Both the position numbers and the translations under genes were made by a program. Below, in pieces: positions 48,139-56,762 of a DNA stretch of 56,762 nt (positions are counted from its first letter, which is position 1; every line of letters starts with the position of its first letter). The notes under the pieces are model-generated. The model had not been told where the DNA came from. It ran no database searches and saw nothing but the letters and a program-made list of their open reading frames with translations. The DNA lies in the NCBI GenBank assembly GCA_017534885.1, contig JAFXVR010000017.1:1-56762 (forward strand). Direction: 5' to 3'. The stretch comes from Clostridia bacterium (lineage in GTDB: Bacteria; Bacillota; Clostridia; Christensenellales; Aristaeellaceae).

Positions 48139-48419
48139 TCCTCCCATCCCTCGGTTTCAGCGTCAGCAGCCAGAGCGTTGATGTCATCATCGGAGAGATA
48201 ACCAGCGCGCGCCGCCTTTCGCCTTATACTGTTCAGCGCGATCATGGCTTTGGCCTGACGGACAGCCTGAAGGGTTTCGTCAAAGCATCCTTCGGGGATA
48301 CCGATGATCAGCGCGAAGGGTTTGCCGTTGTTGGTCAGCGCCACATCATTCCCGCTGGCAAGGCCGGCCCACAGGCTGTCAGAGCCGCTGCAAAGATCAC
48401 GTACAGAGCAGAAGTTCAT
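48126..48419 (-). CDS. Phd/YefM-type antitoxin, apparently solitary
   Basis: 97 residues. The N-terminal MNFCSVRDLCSGSDSLWAGLASGNDVALTNNGKPFALIIGI has the Phd/YefM pattern (LR...L...V..G..V.LT.NGKP.A..), a DNA-binding fold that also caps its toxin. The C-terminal helices (AMIALNSIRRKAARAGYLSDDDI) would be the toxin-binding arm. No full-length toxin follows; only a 24-codon ORF overlaps its end. AGGGGGG precedes the ATG, and a TTGACA (48466-48461 minus) with a poor -10 lies upstream. Confidence 0.75.
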   Translation of the reverse strand: MNFCSVRDLCSGSDSLWAGLASGNDVALTNNGKPFALIIGIPEGCFDETLQAVRQAKAMIALNSIRRKAARAGYLSDDDINALAADAETEGWEECSG

Positions 48420-48557
48420 TCACCCCCCCTGATGCAAGCATGCGCCTCGCCGCCTGTCCCTGTCAACCGTTTTCTGGGCGAAAGCCATCCTGCGGCAGAA
48501 AACCCCGAACATTCTCATACGATAGCCCCGCGTCATCCGCCAAACCGGAAAAACCGG

Positions 48558-48587
48558 TTGACGAGGGCGCGGGGTTCATGATAGAAT
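48558..48587 (+). promoter_or_regulatory. Promoter of the polyamine-type ABC operon
   Basis: TTGACG (48558-48563), 18 bases, TAGAAT (48582-48587). CCGGAAAAACCGG, an inverted repeat overlapping the upstream edge (48546-48558), could be an operator. Confidence 0.72.
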
Positions 48588-48627
48588 TGACGAGGAATCC
48601 CGAACATTGCGGAAGGAGGGCGCGGGC

Positions 48628-49467
48628 GTGAAGAAACGCGGCATGGGGCGGTACATCTTTCTGGCGCTGATCGCGCCGGGGGTGCTCTTCATCACGGTGT
48701 TCATGCTGATCCCGCTGTTCTGGGTCATCCTGTCCACCTTCCAGGAGGGCGGGAGCTTCTCCCTGAACAATTACATCTCGCTGCTGGACAGCGTGTACTT
48801 CCGGCAGGTTTTCGGGCGGAGCGTGCGGCTGAGCCTGCTCTCCACCGGCCTCTGCGCCCTGTTGGGTTTCCCGGCGGCTTACTATATCAGCCGTTATTCC
48901 CGGCACAAGGGCATGATGATGGCGCTGGCCATCTTCCCCATGTTCACCTCGCCGGTCATCCGCTCCTTCTCCTGGATGGTCATCCTCGGGCGGAAGGGCA
49001 TCGTCAACCAGGCGCTGGTGGGGCTGGGGCTCTTTGCCCGGCCGCAGTCCCTGCTGTACAACGAGTTTTCCATGACCGTAGGCTTTGTGCAGCTCTTCCT
49101 GCCGCAGATGATCCTCTCCCTGCTGGGCGTGATGGACGCCATCCCCACCGACCTGACCGAGGCCGCGGGCAGCCTGGGCGCGACCCGCCTGGTGGCCTTC
49201 CTGCGCATTGTCTTCCCCCTGAGCGTTTCCGGCCTGGTGACCGGCGCGGTGCTGGTCTTCACCGGCTGCATGACCGCCTACACCACGCCCCAGCTGCTGG
49301 GCGCCACGGACACCCAGGTGCTGTCCACCATGGTGTACCAGTACGCCATGAGTCTCAGGGACTGGGCCCAGGCCTCGGCGGTGGCCATGGTCATGATTGT
49401 GGTGACCCTCGCGGTATCGACGCTGTTCAACCGCCTCAGCAGGCGGATCAATCCGCTGGCCGCGTAA
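48628..49467 (+). CDS. ABC transporter permease (PotB-like)
   Basis: 279 residues from a GTG at 48628, placed eight bases after GGAAGGAGGG; a TTG at 48607 lies upstream of that site and is rejected. Six membrane segments and the EAA loop (TEAAGSLGATRLVAFLRIVF) match the first permease of spermidine/putrescine-type importers. It pairs with the permease at 52054. The substrate is not determined. Confidence 0.87.
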   Translation: MKKRGMGRYIFLALIAPGVLFITVFMLIPLFWVILSTFQEGGSFSLNNYISLLDSVYFRQVFGRSVRLSLLSTGLCALLGFPAAYYISRYSRHKGMMMALAIFPMFTSPVIRSFSWMVILGRKGIVNQALVGLGLFARPQSLLYNEFSMTVGFVQLFLPQMILSLLGVMDAIPTDLTEAAGSLGATRLVAFLRIVFPLSVSGLVTGAVLVFTGCMTAYTTPQLLGATDTQVLSTMVYQYAMSLRDWAQASAVAMVMIVVTLAVSTLFNRLSRRINPLAA

Positions 49468-49494
49468 AGGCTCACTTGATTGCATTCCATGCAG

Positions 49495-49672
49495 CGAGGG
49501 ATTTCGCGCCTGCAGGCGCGAGCAGAGGGCTTTGCGAACTCAACGCTTGTTCCTCTCTAAAGGCCGCCACAGGCGGCACGCGGAACTCGCGCCCTCTGCA
49601 CTCCTTCGCCCGCATCCCCTTTTGTCCATCCAACTCAGCTAACAGCTAAAAGCTAATAGCTGATAGCTCATC
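49495..49672 (-). repeat. G repeat (inverted full copy) followed by a T array
   Basis: 49495-49620 is the reverse complement of the 46004 G repeat (TTTCGCGCCTGCAGGCGCGA, GGGCTTTGCGAACTCAACGC, CGCGGAACTCGCGCCCTCTG). 49637-49672 is a T array (AGCTAACAGCTAAAAGCTAA, then TAGCTGATAGCT). Together they fill the space between permease and ATPase genes; no gene is present. Confidence 0.75.
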
Positions 49673-49691
49673 CCCCTAAGGAGGCTTGCCC

Positions 49692-50738
49692 ATGCCATTG
49701 CTCGAGCTGCGGAACATCACGGCGGGATATGACAGGAACATCATCCTCCGGGGCTTCAACCTTGAGGTGGAGAAGGGTGAGTTTGTGAGCCTGCTGGGCT
49801 CCTCCGGCTGCGGCAAGACGACCACCCTGCGGCTGATCGCGGGCTTTTCCGAGCCGAATGAGGGATCGATCATCTTCGGCGGCCGGGACATCACCCATGT
49901 GCCCCTGCACCGGCGGAACTTCGGCTTTGTGTTCCAGTCCTACGCCCTCTTCCCCCACATGACCGTGTTTGACAATGTGGCCTTCGGCCTGAAGATGCGC
50001 AAGGTGCCCAAGGCAGAAATGCGCAAACGGGTGATGGACATGCTGGCGCTGGTGGATCTGGAGGGCTTTGAAGACCGCTATCCCCGGGAGATGAGCGGCG
50101 GCCAGCGGCAGCGGGTGGCTCTGGCCCGGGCCATGGTCATTCAGCCAGACCTGATGCTCTTCGACGAGCCCCTGAGCAACCTGGACGCCAAGCTGCGGGT
50201 GCGCATGCGGGTGGAGATCCGGCGCATTCAGCAGGAGCTGGGCTTCACGGCCATCTATGTGACCCACGACCAGGAGGAGTGCTTCGCCATCTCGGACAAG
50301 GTGGCCATCATGAACCAGGGCGTCATCGAGCAGATGGACACCCCGGCCAACATCTTCAACGGGCCGAAAACGGAGTTCATCGCGCGCTTTGTGGGCTTCG
50401 AGAACTTCTTTGACCTGAAGGCGGAGGGCGGGGCGTGGCTGACGGACAGCGGCGCGCCCATCCGCCTGACCCAGCGGACAGAGGGCAGCGCGGTCAAGGC
50501 CTGCATCCGCCCGGAGGATGTGCTGATTGGCCCCCCGGACGCCGGCTTTGAGAACAGCGTGCCCGGCGAGGTGCTGGTTTCCACCTTCCTGGGCCGGCAC
50601 GTGCAGTACAACGTGCGCACCGCCATCGGCGAGTTTGCCGTGAAGGCGGAACAGGACCATGTTTATTCCATCGGCGCCCAGGTCAGCCTGGGGCTGATTG
50701 CGAATAAGATCATCCCCATTCCCCAAACGAACTGCTGA
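49692..50738 (+). CDS. ABC transporter ATP-binding protein (PotA-like)
   Basis: 348 residues from ATG 49692 with TAAGGAGG upstream. Walker A GSSGCGKTT, signature MSGGQRQRVALARAM, Walker B LMLFDEPLSNLD and VTHDQEE are intact; the C-terminal ~110 residues form a TOBE domain. It energises the transporter made with the permeases at 48628 and 52054 and the binding protein at 50756. Confidence 0.92.
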   Translation: MPLLELRNITAGYDRNIILRGFNLEVEKGEFVSLLGSSGCGKTTTLRLIAGFSEPNEGSIIFGGRDITHVPLHRRNFGFVFQSYALFPHMTVFDNVAFGLKMRKVPKAEMRKRVMDMLALVDLEGFEDRYPREMSGGQRQRVALARAMVIQPDLMLFDEPLSNLDAKLRVRMRVEIRRIQQELGFTAIYVTHDQEECFAISDKVAIMNQGVIEQMDTPANIFNGPKTEFIARFVGFENFFDLKAEGGAWLTDSGAPIRLTQRTEGSAVKACIRPEDVLIGPPDAGFENSVPGEVLVSTFLGRHVQYNVRTAIGEFAVKAEQDHVYSIGAQVSLGLIANKIIPIPQTNC

Positions 50739-50755
50739 CAGGAGGAACTCATCAC

Positions 50756-51802
50756 ATGAAGAAGATTGCCGCCCTGGTTCTCGCCCTGATCCTGGCCGTC
50801 TCCGTGACCGCCGCCTTCGCCGAGGACAAGCCCTACGCCGGGCAGACCCTGACCATCTCCACCTTCGCCTTCAACGCGGAACTGCTGCAGAAGAACATCT
50901 ATGAGCCCTTCATGGCTCTGACCGGCTGCACCATCGTGGCGGACGGCGCCAACAACGCGGTGCGCGTCTCCAAGATCGCCGAGGCCGCCGAGGGCGAGTA
51001 TGACGTGGTCATCATCGGCGACATGTTCGTGAAGCAGCTGATGGCCGAGGGCAAGATCGACACCATCGACGCCTCCAAGCTGACCAACCTCGGCAGCATC
51101 TACGAGAACGCCCGCGCCCCCATGGGCGAAGGCTACGGCCCCGCCTACACCTTCAACCGCCTGGGCATCGTGTACAATCCCGCCGAATGCCCCGTCGAGA
51201 TCAAGAGCTTCGCCGATCTGTGGAATCCCGAGCTGGCGGACTACATCGCCATCCCCGCCATCACCAACACCTCCGGCCCCCTGTTCTACTACGGCGTGGC
51301 CGCGGCCTTTGGCCTGACCCCCGGCGCGGATGACGACGCCATCTTCGCCAAGCTGGCCGAGCTCAAGCCCAACGTGAAGAGCAACTACACCTCCGCCAAC
51401 AACACCATCACCATGCTGAACCAGGGTGAGATCTGCGCGGCTGTGCTGCTGGACTACTCCTACACCACCGCCAAGTCCGCCAATCCCGATTACGTGTGGG
51501 TGAACCCCGCCGAGGGCCTCTACGGCGGCTACAACATGCTCAACGTGGTGACCGGCAGCAAGAACAAGGAGCTGGCCGAGCTCTTCATCGACTTCTATCT
51601 GAGCTATGACGTGCAGTATGCCGAGGCCATGGACGGCGTGGACAGCCCTGTGCGCACCGACATCGAGCTGGACGCCGAGCACGCCGCCAACTTCACCTAC
51701 GGCGAGATGGTCAATCAGCTGATCCTGCCCGACTGGGACTTCGTGACCGAGAACCTCCCCGCCTGGACCGAGCGCTGGAACGAGACCTTCGGGGTGAAGT
51801 GA
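50756..51802 (+). CDS. Extracellular solute-binding protein (PotD-like)
   Basis: 348 residues. Signal peptide MKKIAALVLALILAVSVTAAFA, then EDKPYAGQTLTISTFAFNAE. The type 2 binding-protein fold shows YDVVIIGDMFVKQLMAEGKI, YTFNRLGIVYNP and NPAEGLYGGYNMLNVV, close to PotD/PotF-type binding proteins of spermidine or putrescine. The ligand is inferred from family and operon only. No lipobox is seen, although a Gram-positive binding protein normally needs an anchor. SD AGGAGG precedes it. Confidence 0.87.
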   Translation: MKKIAALVLALILAVSVTAAFAEDKPYAGQTLTISTFAFNAELLQKNIYEPFMALTGCTIVADGANNAVRVSKIAEAAEGEYDVVIIGDMFVKQLMAEGKIDTIDASKLTNLGSIYENARAPMGEGYGPAYTFNRLGIVYNPAECPVEIKSFADLWNPELADYIAIPAITNTSGPLFYYGVAAAFGLTPGADDDAIFAKLAELKPNVKSNYTSANNTITMLNQGEICAAVLLDYSYTTAKSANPDYVWVNPAEGLYGGYNMLNVVTGSKNKELAELFIDFYLSYDVQYAEAMDGVDSPVRTDIELDAEHAANFTYGEMVNQLILPDWDFVTENLPAWTERWNETFGVK

Positions 51803-51804
51803 GC

Positions 51805-52041
51805 GATGAGCTAATAGCTGTTAGCTGTTAGCTCAGTTAGACGGCCGAAAGGCTGACTGACAATCAGGGGAGCCTCGTCTGATTCAGGGGAGGCTCCCCC
51901 TTCCCCCTGGGAAGGCAGCATTCAGCGCGCGTCCGTCCACGCGCCCTGACTCCTGCCTTTCAAAACCTTCAACCTCCAACCTCCAACCTCAGCCCAGTAA
52001 CCAGGCTAACAGCTAAAAGCTAACAGCTAACAGCTCCAAAA
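51805..52041 (+). repeat. T arrays and hairpin in the binding-protein/permease gap
   Basis: 51805-51835 is a T array (GAGCTAATAGCTGTTAGCTG). 51867-51899 is a hairpin (GGGGAGCCTC with GAGGCTCCCC) without a good T-tract. 51957-52038 is the full composite, AACCTTCAACCTCCAACC units, GTAACCAGG joint, then AGCTAACAGCTAAAAGC, inverted relative to 18653. The next gene's AGGAGG follows immediately. Confidence 0.75.
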
Positions 52042-52053
52042 GGAGGCGCCCCC

Positions 52054-52845
52054 ATGAACCGGCATCGCCGCCACCATCTCGCCCTAGGGCTGATCGTTTT
52101 TCTGGTGTATGTCTTTCTGATCGGGCCGCTGGTCATCATCATGGCTTCCTCCTTCGGGGAGCAGGCGGCGCTGGTCTTCCCGGGGCAGGGTTTCACGCTG
52201 AAGTGGTACGCCCAGGTCTTTCAGATGAGCTCCTTCATCAACTCGGCGCTGCTGTCCATCGAGATCGCCTTCGCGGCCACGGCCCTCGCCCTGCTGCTGG
52301 GCGTGCCGGCGGCCTATGCCCTCAACCGCTTCCGCTTCCCGGGCAAGGGCGCCGTCAAGACCCTCTTCCTCTCGCCGGTGCTGATTCCCTGCATTGTGCT
52401 GGGTTTCATCATGCTGCGATATGTCATCAGCCAGTGGCAGCTCCCGGTCATTCCCAGCCTGCTCATCGGCCACACCCTGCTGTCCATCCCCTATGTGATG
52501 CGGGTGATCACCGCCTCCCTGAGCAATTTTGACTTCGCCATCGAGGAGGCCGCCTGCTCCCTGGGCGCGACCCGGGGCTACAGCTTTTTCCGCATGGTGC
52601 TGCCCAACATCAAGAGCGGCATTGCCTCCGCCTGCGTCATGGCGGTCATCAACTCCTTCAACAACGTGTCCCTCTCCACCTTCCTGACCGCGCCGGGCGT
52701 TACCATGCTGCCCATCGAGATCATGGGCTATGTGGAATATCATTTTGATCCCACCATCGCCGCCCTCGCCACCGTGATGATGCTTGTCACCCTCGGGGTG
52801 ATGCTGCTGATCGAAAAAACGCTGGGCTTGCAGAGCGTGGTGTGA
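52054..52845 (+). CDS. ABC transporter permease (PotC-like)
   Basis: 263 residues with six membrane segments and the EAA loop EEAACSLGATRGYSFFRMVL. It is the second channel subunit of the polyamine-type importer. A 251-base repeat-filled gap separates it from the binding-protein gene, longer than usual for an operon, and no promoter is evident in the gap. The start follows AAAGGAGG. A terminator follows. Confidence 0.88.
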   Translation: MNRHRRHHLALGLIVFLVYVFLIGPLVIIMASSFGEQAALVFPGQGFTLKWYAQVFQMSSFINSALLSIEIAFAATALALLLGVPAAYALNRFRFPGKGAVKTLFLSPVLIPCIVLGFIMLRYVISQWQLPVIPSLLIGHTLLSIPYVMRVITASLSNFDFAIEEAACSLGATRGYSFFRMVLPNIKSGIASACVMAVINSFNNVSLSTFLTAPGVTMLPIEIMGYVEYHFDPTIAALATVMMLVTLGVMLLIEKTLGLQSVV

Positions 52846-52862
52846 AGCCGAATTTGCCGAAA

Positions 52863-52891
52863 GGGGAGGGGCTGGCCGCTCCTCCTTTTTT
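52863..52891 (+). terminator. Terminator of the polyamine-type ABC operon
   Basis: GGAGGGGC pairs with GCTCCTCC (one G-T pair), followed by TTTTTT. Confidence 0.82.
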
Positions 52892-52898
52892 GACGCGC

Positions 52899-52927
52899 TT
52901 GAAAAGACGGCGGCAATCGTGTATAAT
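52899..52927 (+). promoter_or_regulatory. Promoter of the 1016-residue LRR surface protein gene
   Basis: TTGAAA (52899-52904), 17 bases, TATAAT (52922-52927), directly after the terminator of the upstream operon. Confidence 0.85.
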
Positions 52928-52982
52928 CGGGGTACGGATATGGCTTTATTGAAATGTGAATGCCGAAAGGAGCGAAACGACC

Positions 52983-55900
52983 ATGAAAAAACGCATGCTC
53001 TCCGCACTGCTGGCTTTCTGCCTTATGCTGGGGCTCGCGCCGGCCACGGGCGGCGAGACGGTCAGCCTGGACGGGCTGATGGAGGAGATCGAGCTCGTCG
53101 CCGAGGAGGAGACCAAGGCGCTGACTGTCTCCCCGGTGACCTATGAGATCAGCCCGGACGGGCAGTCCATCTTTATCGACAAGCCGCAGGTCACCGGCGC
53201 CGCGGACTATACCATCGCCTACAACATTTATGACAGCAATTCCAACCCGGTCAACTACTTCTATTCGGACGAGGCCCGGGTGGCCGCCACCCCGGGCTAC
53301 GGCGGGCTGTTCAACGTGTTCATCGTGGTGACCGACAGGGCCACCGGCGAGACGAACACCCAGGACATCGGCTGGCACGAGCTGCGCTGGCCCTGGCCTT
53401 ACGCGGAGCGGCTGACCGTGGGCCAGGCCTCCTATGAGATCTCCGCGGATGGCCAGTCCTTCTTCATCGACCGGCCGGATATCCGCTGCAAGTCCGGCAC
53501 CGTGACCATCGCCTACAACATTTACGATTCCAACGCCAACCCGGTCAACTACTTCTATTCCAACGACCTCCGGGTGGCCGCTACCCCGGGCTACGCCGGG
53601 CGCTTCAACGTGTTCATCGTGGTGACGGACGTGTACACCGGCGAGTGCCTGTCCCAGAATATCGGCTGGCACAACCTGGGCGGGGAGGCCGAGCCCACCG
53701 CCGAACCCACCGCGACGCCCACCGCCGAGCCCACCGCGACCCCCACCGCCGTGCCGCTGGTGGATGAGACAGACCCCAGCCTGTTCACCTACGCTGAGCA
53801 CAACAATGACGCAACGATGATCATCACGGGCTTCGTGAACCAGACCGGCTATCCCACTGAGGTCACCTTCCCGAGGTATTCGCCCGAGGGGAAGCTGATC
53901 ACCGAAATCCACCACACCGCCTTCGCGAACAAGACCGAGCTGCGGAGCGTTACCTTCCAGGACAATATCCGCACCATCGGCGACCGGGCTTTCGCCGGCT
54001 GCACCCTGCTGCGCGAGGTGAACCTTGCCGAGGGCCTGACCACCATCAAAGGCCTGGGCAACTACCAGCACGGCGCCTTCAACGGCTGCAGCAAGCTGAC
54101 GTCCATCGTGATTCCCTCCACGGTTCAGACCATCGGGGACAACGCCTTCCGCGCCTGCAGCCAGCTCTCCAGCCTGACCATCCTGCCCAGCGACGATTAC
54201 CAGCTGGATATCGGCGGCAGCGCCTTCTATGGAACGGCCCTCTCGGGCGACCTTTTCATCCCGGCCAAGGTCAAAAACATCAATGGCTGCGCCTTCTATG
54301 AAACGCCCATCTCCTCTGTGACGATCGAAGCCGGCCCCCTCCTGGTCACCCTCAGCAATCAGGTCTTCAAGGGCTGCGCCAACCTGACCAGCGCGGTGAT
54401 CCCCGGCAATGTGGCCACCATCGGCGACGAGGATTTCCGCGACTGCACCATGCTGCGCGAGGTGACCCTGTCCGAGGGTCTGAAGACCATTGCGGGCTCA
54501 GACGGCAATACGCACGGCGCCTTCAACGGCTGCTCCAAGCTGACGGAAATCACGATCCCGTCCACCGTTGAGACCATAGGCCCCTGCGCCTTCTTCGGCT
54601 GCAGCCAGCTGGCGTCCCTGACCATCCTGCCCAGCGAGGATTACCAGGTGGATATCGGCGCCAGGGCCTTCTGGGCCACCCCCCTGTCCGGCGAGTTGGT
54701 GCTCCCGGCCAAGGTGAAGAGCATCGGCAGCAACGCCTTCCAGGGCACGGCGATTTCCTCCCTGACCATCGAGCCCGGCTCTTACCTGGACTCCATCAAG
54801 AGCCAGGCCTTCTGGAAGTGCGAGAACCTGACCAGCGTCACCATTCCGGGCAACGTCCTCACCATCTGCGACATGGCCTTCAAGGAGTGCATCCTGCTGC
54901 ATGAAGTCAACCTTGCCGAGGGCCTGAACAAAATCGAGGGCAACAACACCAGCGGCCACGGCGCCTTCTACGGCTGCGGCAAGCTTGAGTCCGTCGCGAT
55001 CCCGTCCACCGTCGAATCCATCGGCGACTATGCCTTCTACAACTGCAGCCAGCTGGCTTCCCTGACGATCGCGGAGAGCGAGGATCACCAGCTGTCCATC
55101 GGCAAGCGCGCCTTTGAGAACACCGCCCTCGCCGGCAGCCTGGTCCTGCCCGCCCGGGTGAAGCTCATCGACAACTACGCCTTCTACGGCACGAAGATCG
55201 CCTCCCTGACCATCAAGCCCGGCGCGTACCTGAAAGCCATCGGCTCCTATGCCTTCATGAAGTGCGAAAGCCTGAAGACGGCGGTCATCCCCGGCAATGT
55301 GGAGACCATCAACAACCAGGCCTTCTACGGCGACTGCCTCCTCTCCTCCCTGACCCTGAACGAGGGCCTCAAAAAGATCGTCGGCTCTTCCAGCAAACCG
55401 GGCGGCGCCTTCGCGGGCTGCGAGGCCCTGACCGGCGTGGTGATCCCTTCCACCGTCACCGAGATCCAGGGACACGCCTTCTGCGACTGCACCTCCCTGG
55501 CGACCCTGACTCTCCTGGACAGCGCCGACTATGAGCTTGAGATCGGCAAGAGCGCCTTTGAGAACACGGGCCTGACCAGCCTGGCCATTCCCGCCAGGGT
55601 CAAGACCATCAATTCCGCCGCCTTCTACACCACGCCCATGACCAGCCTGACCATCGCTCCCGGACGGTACCTGACCGAGATCGCCACCGATGCCTTCAGG
55701 GACTGCGCCAACCTGGTGTCGGCGGAGATCCCCGGCAATGTGGAGACCATCGGCGACATGGCCTTCAAGGGCTGCGTTTCCCTGACAGACCTCCGGCTGA
55801 ACGAGGGGTTGAAGACCATCGGTGGCAGCACCTACAGCGGCCACGGCGCGTTCCACGGCTGCTCCAGGCTGAAGTCCGTGCGCATCCCGGCCTCCGTGAC

Positions 55901-56033
55901 GGAAGTCAAGGGCTACGCCTTCAGCAGCTGCACTTCCCTGAGCAGCATTGTGTTCCTGGGCAGCGCCGACAGCGTGACCATCGGGCGGTACGCCTTCCAG
56001 AACTGCCCGGGCACGCCGACCTATATGCAGTAA
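52983..56033 (+). CDS. Secreted protein with duplicated YNIYD module and BspA-type LRRs
   Basis: 1016 residues from ATG 52983 with AAAGGAG upstream. Signal peptide (MKKRMLSALLAFCLMLGLAPATGG), an acidic segment, two YNIYD modules (AYNIYDSNSNPVNYFYS twice), a Glu/Pro/Thr linker (EPTAEPTATPTAEPTATPT), then about 700 residues of LRR_5/BspA-type repeats (IPSTVxTIGxxAFxxCSQLxSLTI). The LRR region is made of a longer unit of some 150-170 residues repeated about four times, each with GAFxGCSKL and ILPSxDYQxDIG. This is probably surface adhesion or glycan binding. No Ig-like domains, unlike the 4224-8606 protein. No wall anchor is visible. Confidence 0.88.
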   Translation: MKKRMLSALLAFCLMLGLAPATGGETVSLDGLMEEIELVAEEETKALTVSPVTYEISPDGQSIFIDKPQVTGAADYTIAYNIYDSNSNPVNYFYSDEARVAATPGYGGLFNVFIVVTDRATGETNTQDIGWHELRWPWPYAERLTVGQASYEISADGQSFFIDRPDIRCKSGTVTIAYNIYDSNANPVNYFYSNDLRVAATPGYAGRFNVFIVVTDVYTGECLSQNIGWHNLGGEAEPTAEPTATPTAEPTATPTAVPLVDETDPSLFTYAEHNNDATMIITGFVNQTGYPTEVTFPRYSPEGKLITEIHHTAFANKTELRSVTFQDNIRTIGDRAFAGCTLLREVNLAEGLTTIKGLGNYQHGAFNGCSKLTSIVIPSTVQTIGDNAFRACSQLSSLTILPSDDYQLDIGGSAFYGTALSGDLFIPAKVKNINGCAFYETPISSVTIEAGPLLVTLSNQVFKGCANLTSAVIPGNVATIGDEDFRDCTMLREVTLSEGLKTIAGSDGNTHGAFNGCSKLTEITIPSTVETIGPCAFFGCSQLASLTILPSEDYQVDIGARAFWATPLSGELVLPAKVKSIGSNAFQGTAISSLTIEPGSYLDSIKSQAFWKCENLTSVTIPGNVLTICDMAFKECILLHEVNLAEGLNKIEGNNTSGHGAFYGCGKLESVAIPSTVESIGDYAFYNCSQLASLTIAESEDHQLSIGKRAFENTALAGSLVLPARVKLIDNYAFYGTKIASLTIKPGAYLKAIGSYAFMKCESLKTAVIPGNVETINNQAFYGDCLLSSLTLNEGLKKIVGSSSKPGGAFAGCEALTGVVIPSTVTEIQGHAFCDCTSLATLTLLDSADYELEIGKSAFENTGLTSLAIPARVKTINSAAFYTTPMTSLTIAPGRYLTEIATDAFRDCANLVSAEIPGNVETIGDMAFKGCVSLTDLRLNEGLKTIGGSTYSGHGAFHGCSRLKSVRIPASVTEVKGYAFSSCTSLSSIVFLGSADSVTIGRYAFQNCPGTPTYMQ

Positions 56034-56052
56034 TTCATGCGGAAGTGACAGG

Positions 56053-56109
56053 GCCTGCGGCGCGCGCCGCCTTCCGGGCAAACCGGGACGGCGCGGCTGC
56101 GGGCTTTTT
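56053..56109 (+). terminator. Terminator of the LRR surface protein gene
   Basis: GCCTGC...GCGGGC closes a long GC-rich stem that also pairs CGCGCCG with CGGCGCG and CCGG with CCGG, followed by TTTTT. Confidence 0.85.
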
Positions 56110-56156
56110 GCCTGCGCTGACAGGCGATTTGTAATCAATCCTTCATGAATTGCCGC

Positions 56157-56185
56157 TTGAAGATGGATGGGCAATATGCTAAAAT
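56157..56185 (+). promoter_or_regulatory. Promoter of the last secreted protein gene
   Basis: TTGAAG (56157-56162), 17 bases, TAAAAT (56180-56185). Confidence 0.8.
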
Positions 56186-56238
56186 CAAATTGTGAGAGGA
56201 ATCACGCATTTTTTGCGACCCCCCAAGGAGGCAGCCAT

Positions 56239-56762
56239 ATGAAGAGACTGACCGCCCTGCTGCTGGCTTTGTCCCTGCTGCTGAGCCTCGCGCCCACTGT
56301 GGCCGAGGACGGCTTTGACCTGGACAGCCTGATGCGGGAAATTGAAACGGAGGAGCAGGCCAAGCGCTTTGTGCAAGCCTTAGCCCTCCTGCCCGAGGGA
56401 ACGGCATTGTATTCCGACGACGCCCTCTCGTCGCTTTTCGGCACGCTCAACGCGGCCAGCCAGGCCTGGATCGTGGAGCGCACCCCGGCGGAGGACCCGG
56501 CGGACGACCTGCTGCTGGCGGCCGTGGCCGTGGAGGGCAGCGTGGAGCTGCTCTACTGTCTGGCAGGCGAAGCCGAGCCTTTGGCGGCGGAGGAGATCTG
56601 CGCGCCCGGCGAGGGCACCCTCGTGCCCGGCACGGAGGTCTGGCTGAAGGACGCGGACATCGAGCAGACGGGGCTTCCCGACGGCGTCCCGGACATCGAC
56701 GAGGACGAGATCCCGGACTTCACGGACGAAATGCAGGAGGTGGAGCAGGACGAAAAGGCGGC
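56239..56762 (+). CDS. Secreted protein, N-terminal part only (cut by window end)
   Basis: The frame is open from ATG 56239 (AAGGAGG upstream) to the window end, about 174 residues. The signal peptide MKRLTALLLALSLLLSLAPTVA and the following EDGFDLDSLMREIE closely match the N-terminus of the 4224-8606 protein, so it belongs to the same secreted family. The visible mature part (ALLPEGTALYSDDALSSLFG, VAVEGSVELLYCLAGEAEP) is a different, acidic domain, possibly SH3-like. Whether a YNIYD module follows cannot be seen. Confidence 0.8.
   Translation, partial: MKRLTALLLALSLLLSLAPTVAEDGFDLDSLMREIETEEQAKRFVQALALLPEGTALYSDDALSSLFGTLNAASQAWIVERTPAEDPADDLLLAAVAVEGSVELLYCLAGEAEPLAAEEICAPGEGTLVPGTEVWLKDADIEQTGLPDGVPDIDEDEIPDFTDEMQEVEQDEKA

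Noticed and set aside
54498..56174. A 558-codon frame antisense to the LRR surface protein gene
   Set aside because: A periodic shadow of the LRR repeats with no start signal.

Overview
The window looks like a chromosome segment of a high-GC member of the Clostridia (Bacillota), probably a gut or rumen species. The evidence is a Tyr T-box leader, a RemB-like gene next to gyrB, a CtsR-type heat-shock operator, GGAGG ribosome binding sites, sigma-A promoters with 17-base spacers, and very large secreted proteins built from Ig-like and BspA-type leucine-rich repeats. A Christensenellales-like lineage would fit, but that is inference. I saw no rRNA, tRNA or CRISPR array.

Layout. 1-2014: minus-strand remnant of a prophage head region, with two HExxH zincin motifs. 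2217-4163: alaS lacking its C-terminal domain. 4224-10574: a 1460-residue surface protein, a glycoside hydrolase stump, and a truncated, insertion-split surface protein gene. 11052-11594: hpf. 12263-16782: an iron-type ABC importer. 16979-18632: tyrS with its T-box. 18759-24993: uvrB, an alcohol dehydrogenase, then the overlapping chain YdcF-like, radC, SanA-like, rsmG. 25229-29507: ruvC-ruvA-ruvB-queA and an acetyltransferase. 29661-35684: remB-like, gyrB, a secreted protein, gyrA. 35711-38635: a broken PIN gene with a small partner, an SH3 protein, hicA-hicB. 38663-44969: a membrane protein, a GH28 polygalacturonase, a flavin reductase, two secreted paralogues and a broken small membrane protein gene. 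45183-47982: hsp20 under CtsR-type boxes, and a DUF2264 protein. 48064-52845: a Phd-type antitoxin and a polyamine-type ABC importer. 52899-56762: two more secreted paralogues, the last cut by the window end.

Two themes stand out. First, the window is full of small repeats. Four nearly identical copies of a 119-120 bp palindromic element (called M here) have 6-7 bp target duplications; three interrupt genes, and removing the element with one duplication restores the reading frame in each. Three other families fill the intergenic spaces: six long perfect hairpins with a shared one-sided flank (P), a GC-rich ~120 bp repeat (G), and AGCTGTTAGC-type tandem arrays (T). Second, at least four secreted proteins share a duplicated ~85-residue module that I cannot assign to a known family, joined to different C-terminal parts (Ig plus LRR, LRR only, a CHAP/NlpC-like domain, or nothing). 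Several loci (three toxin-antitoxin-like loci, the prophage remnant, the surface protein genes) are decayed or rearranged, while the housekeeping operons are intact.
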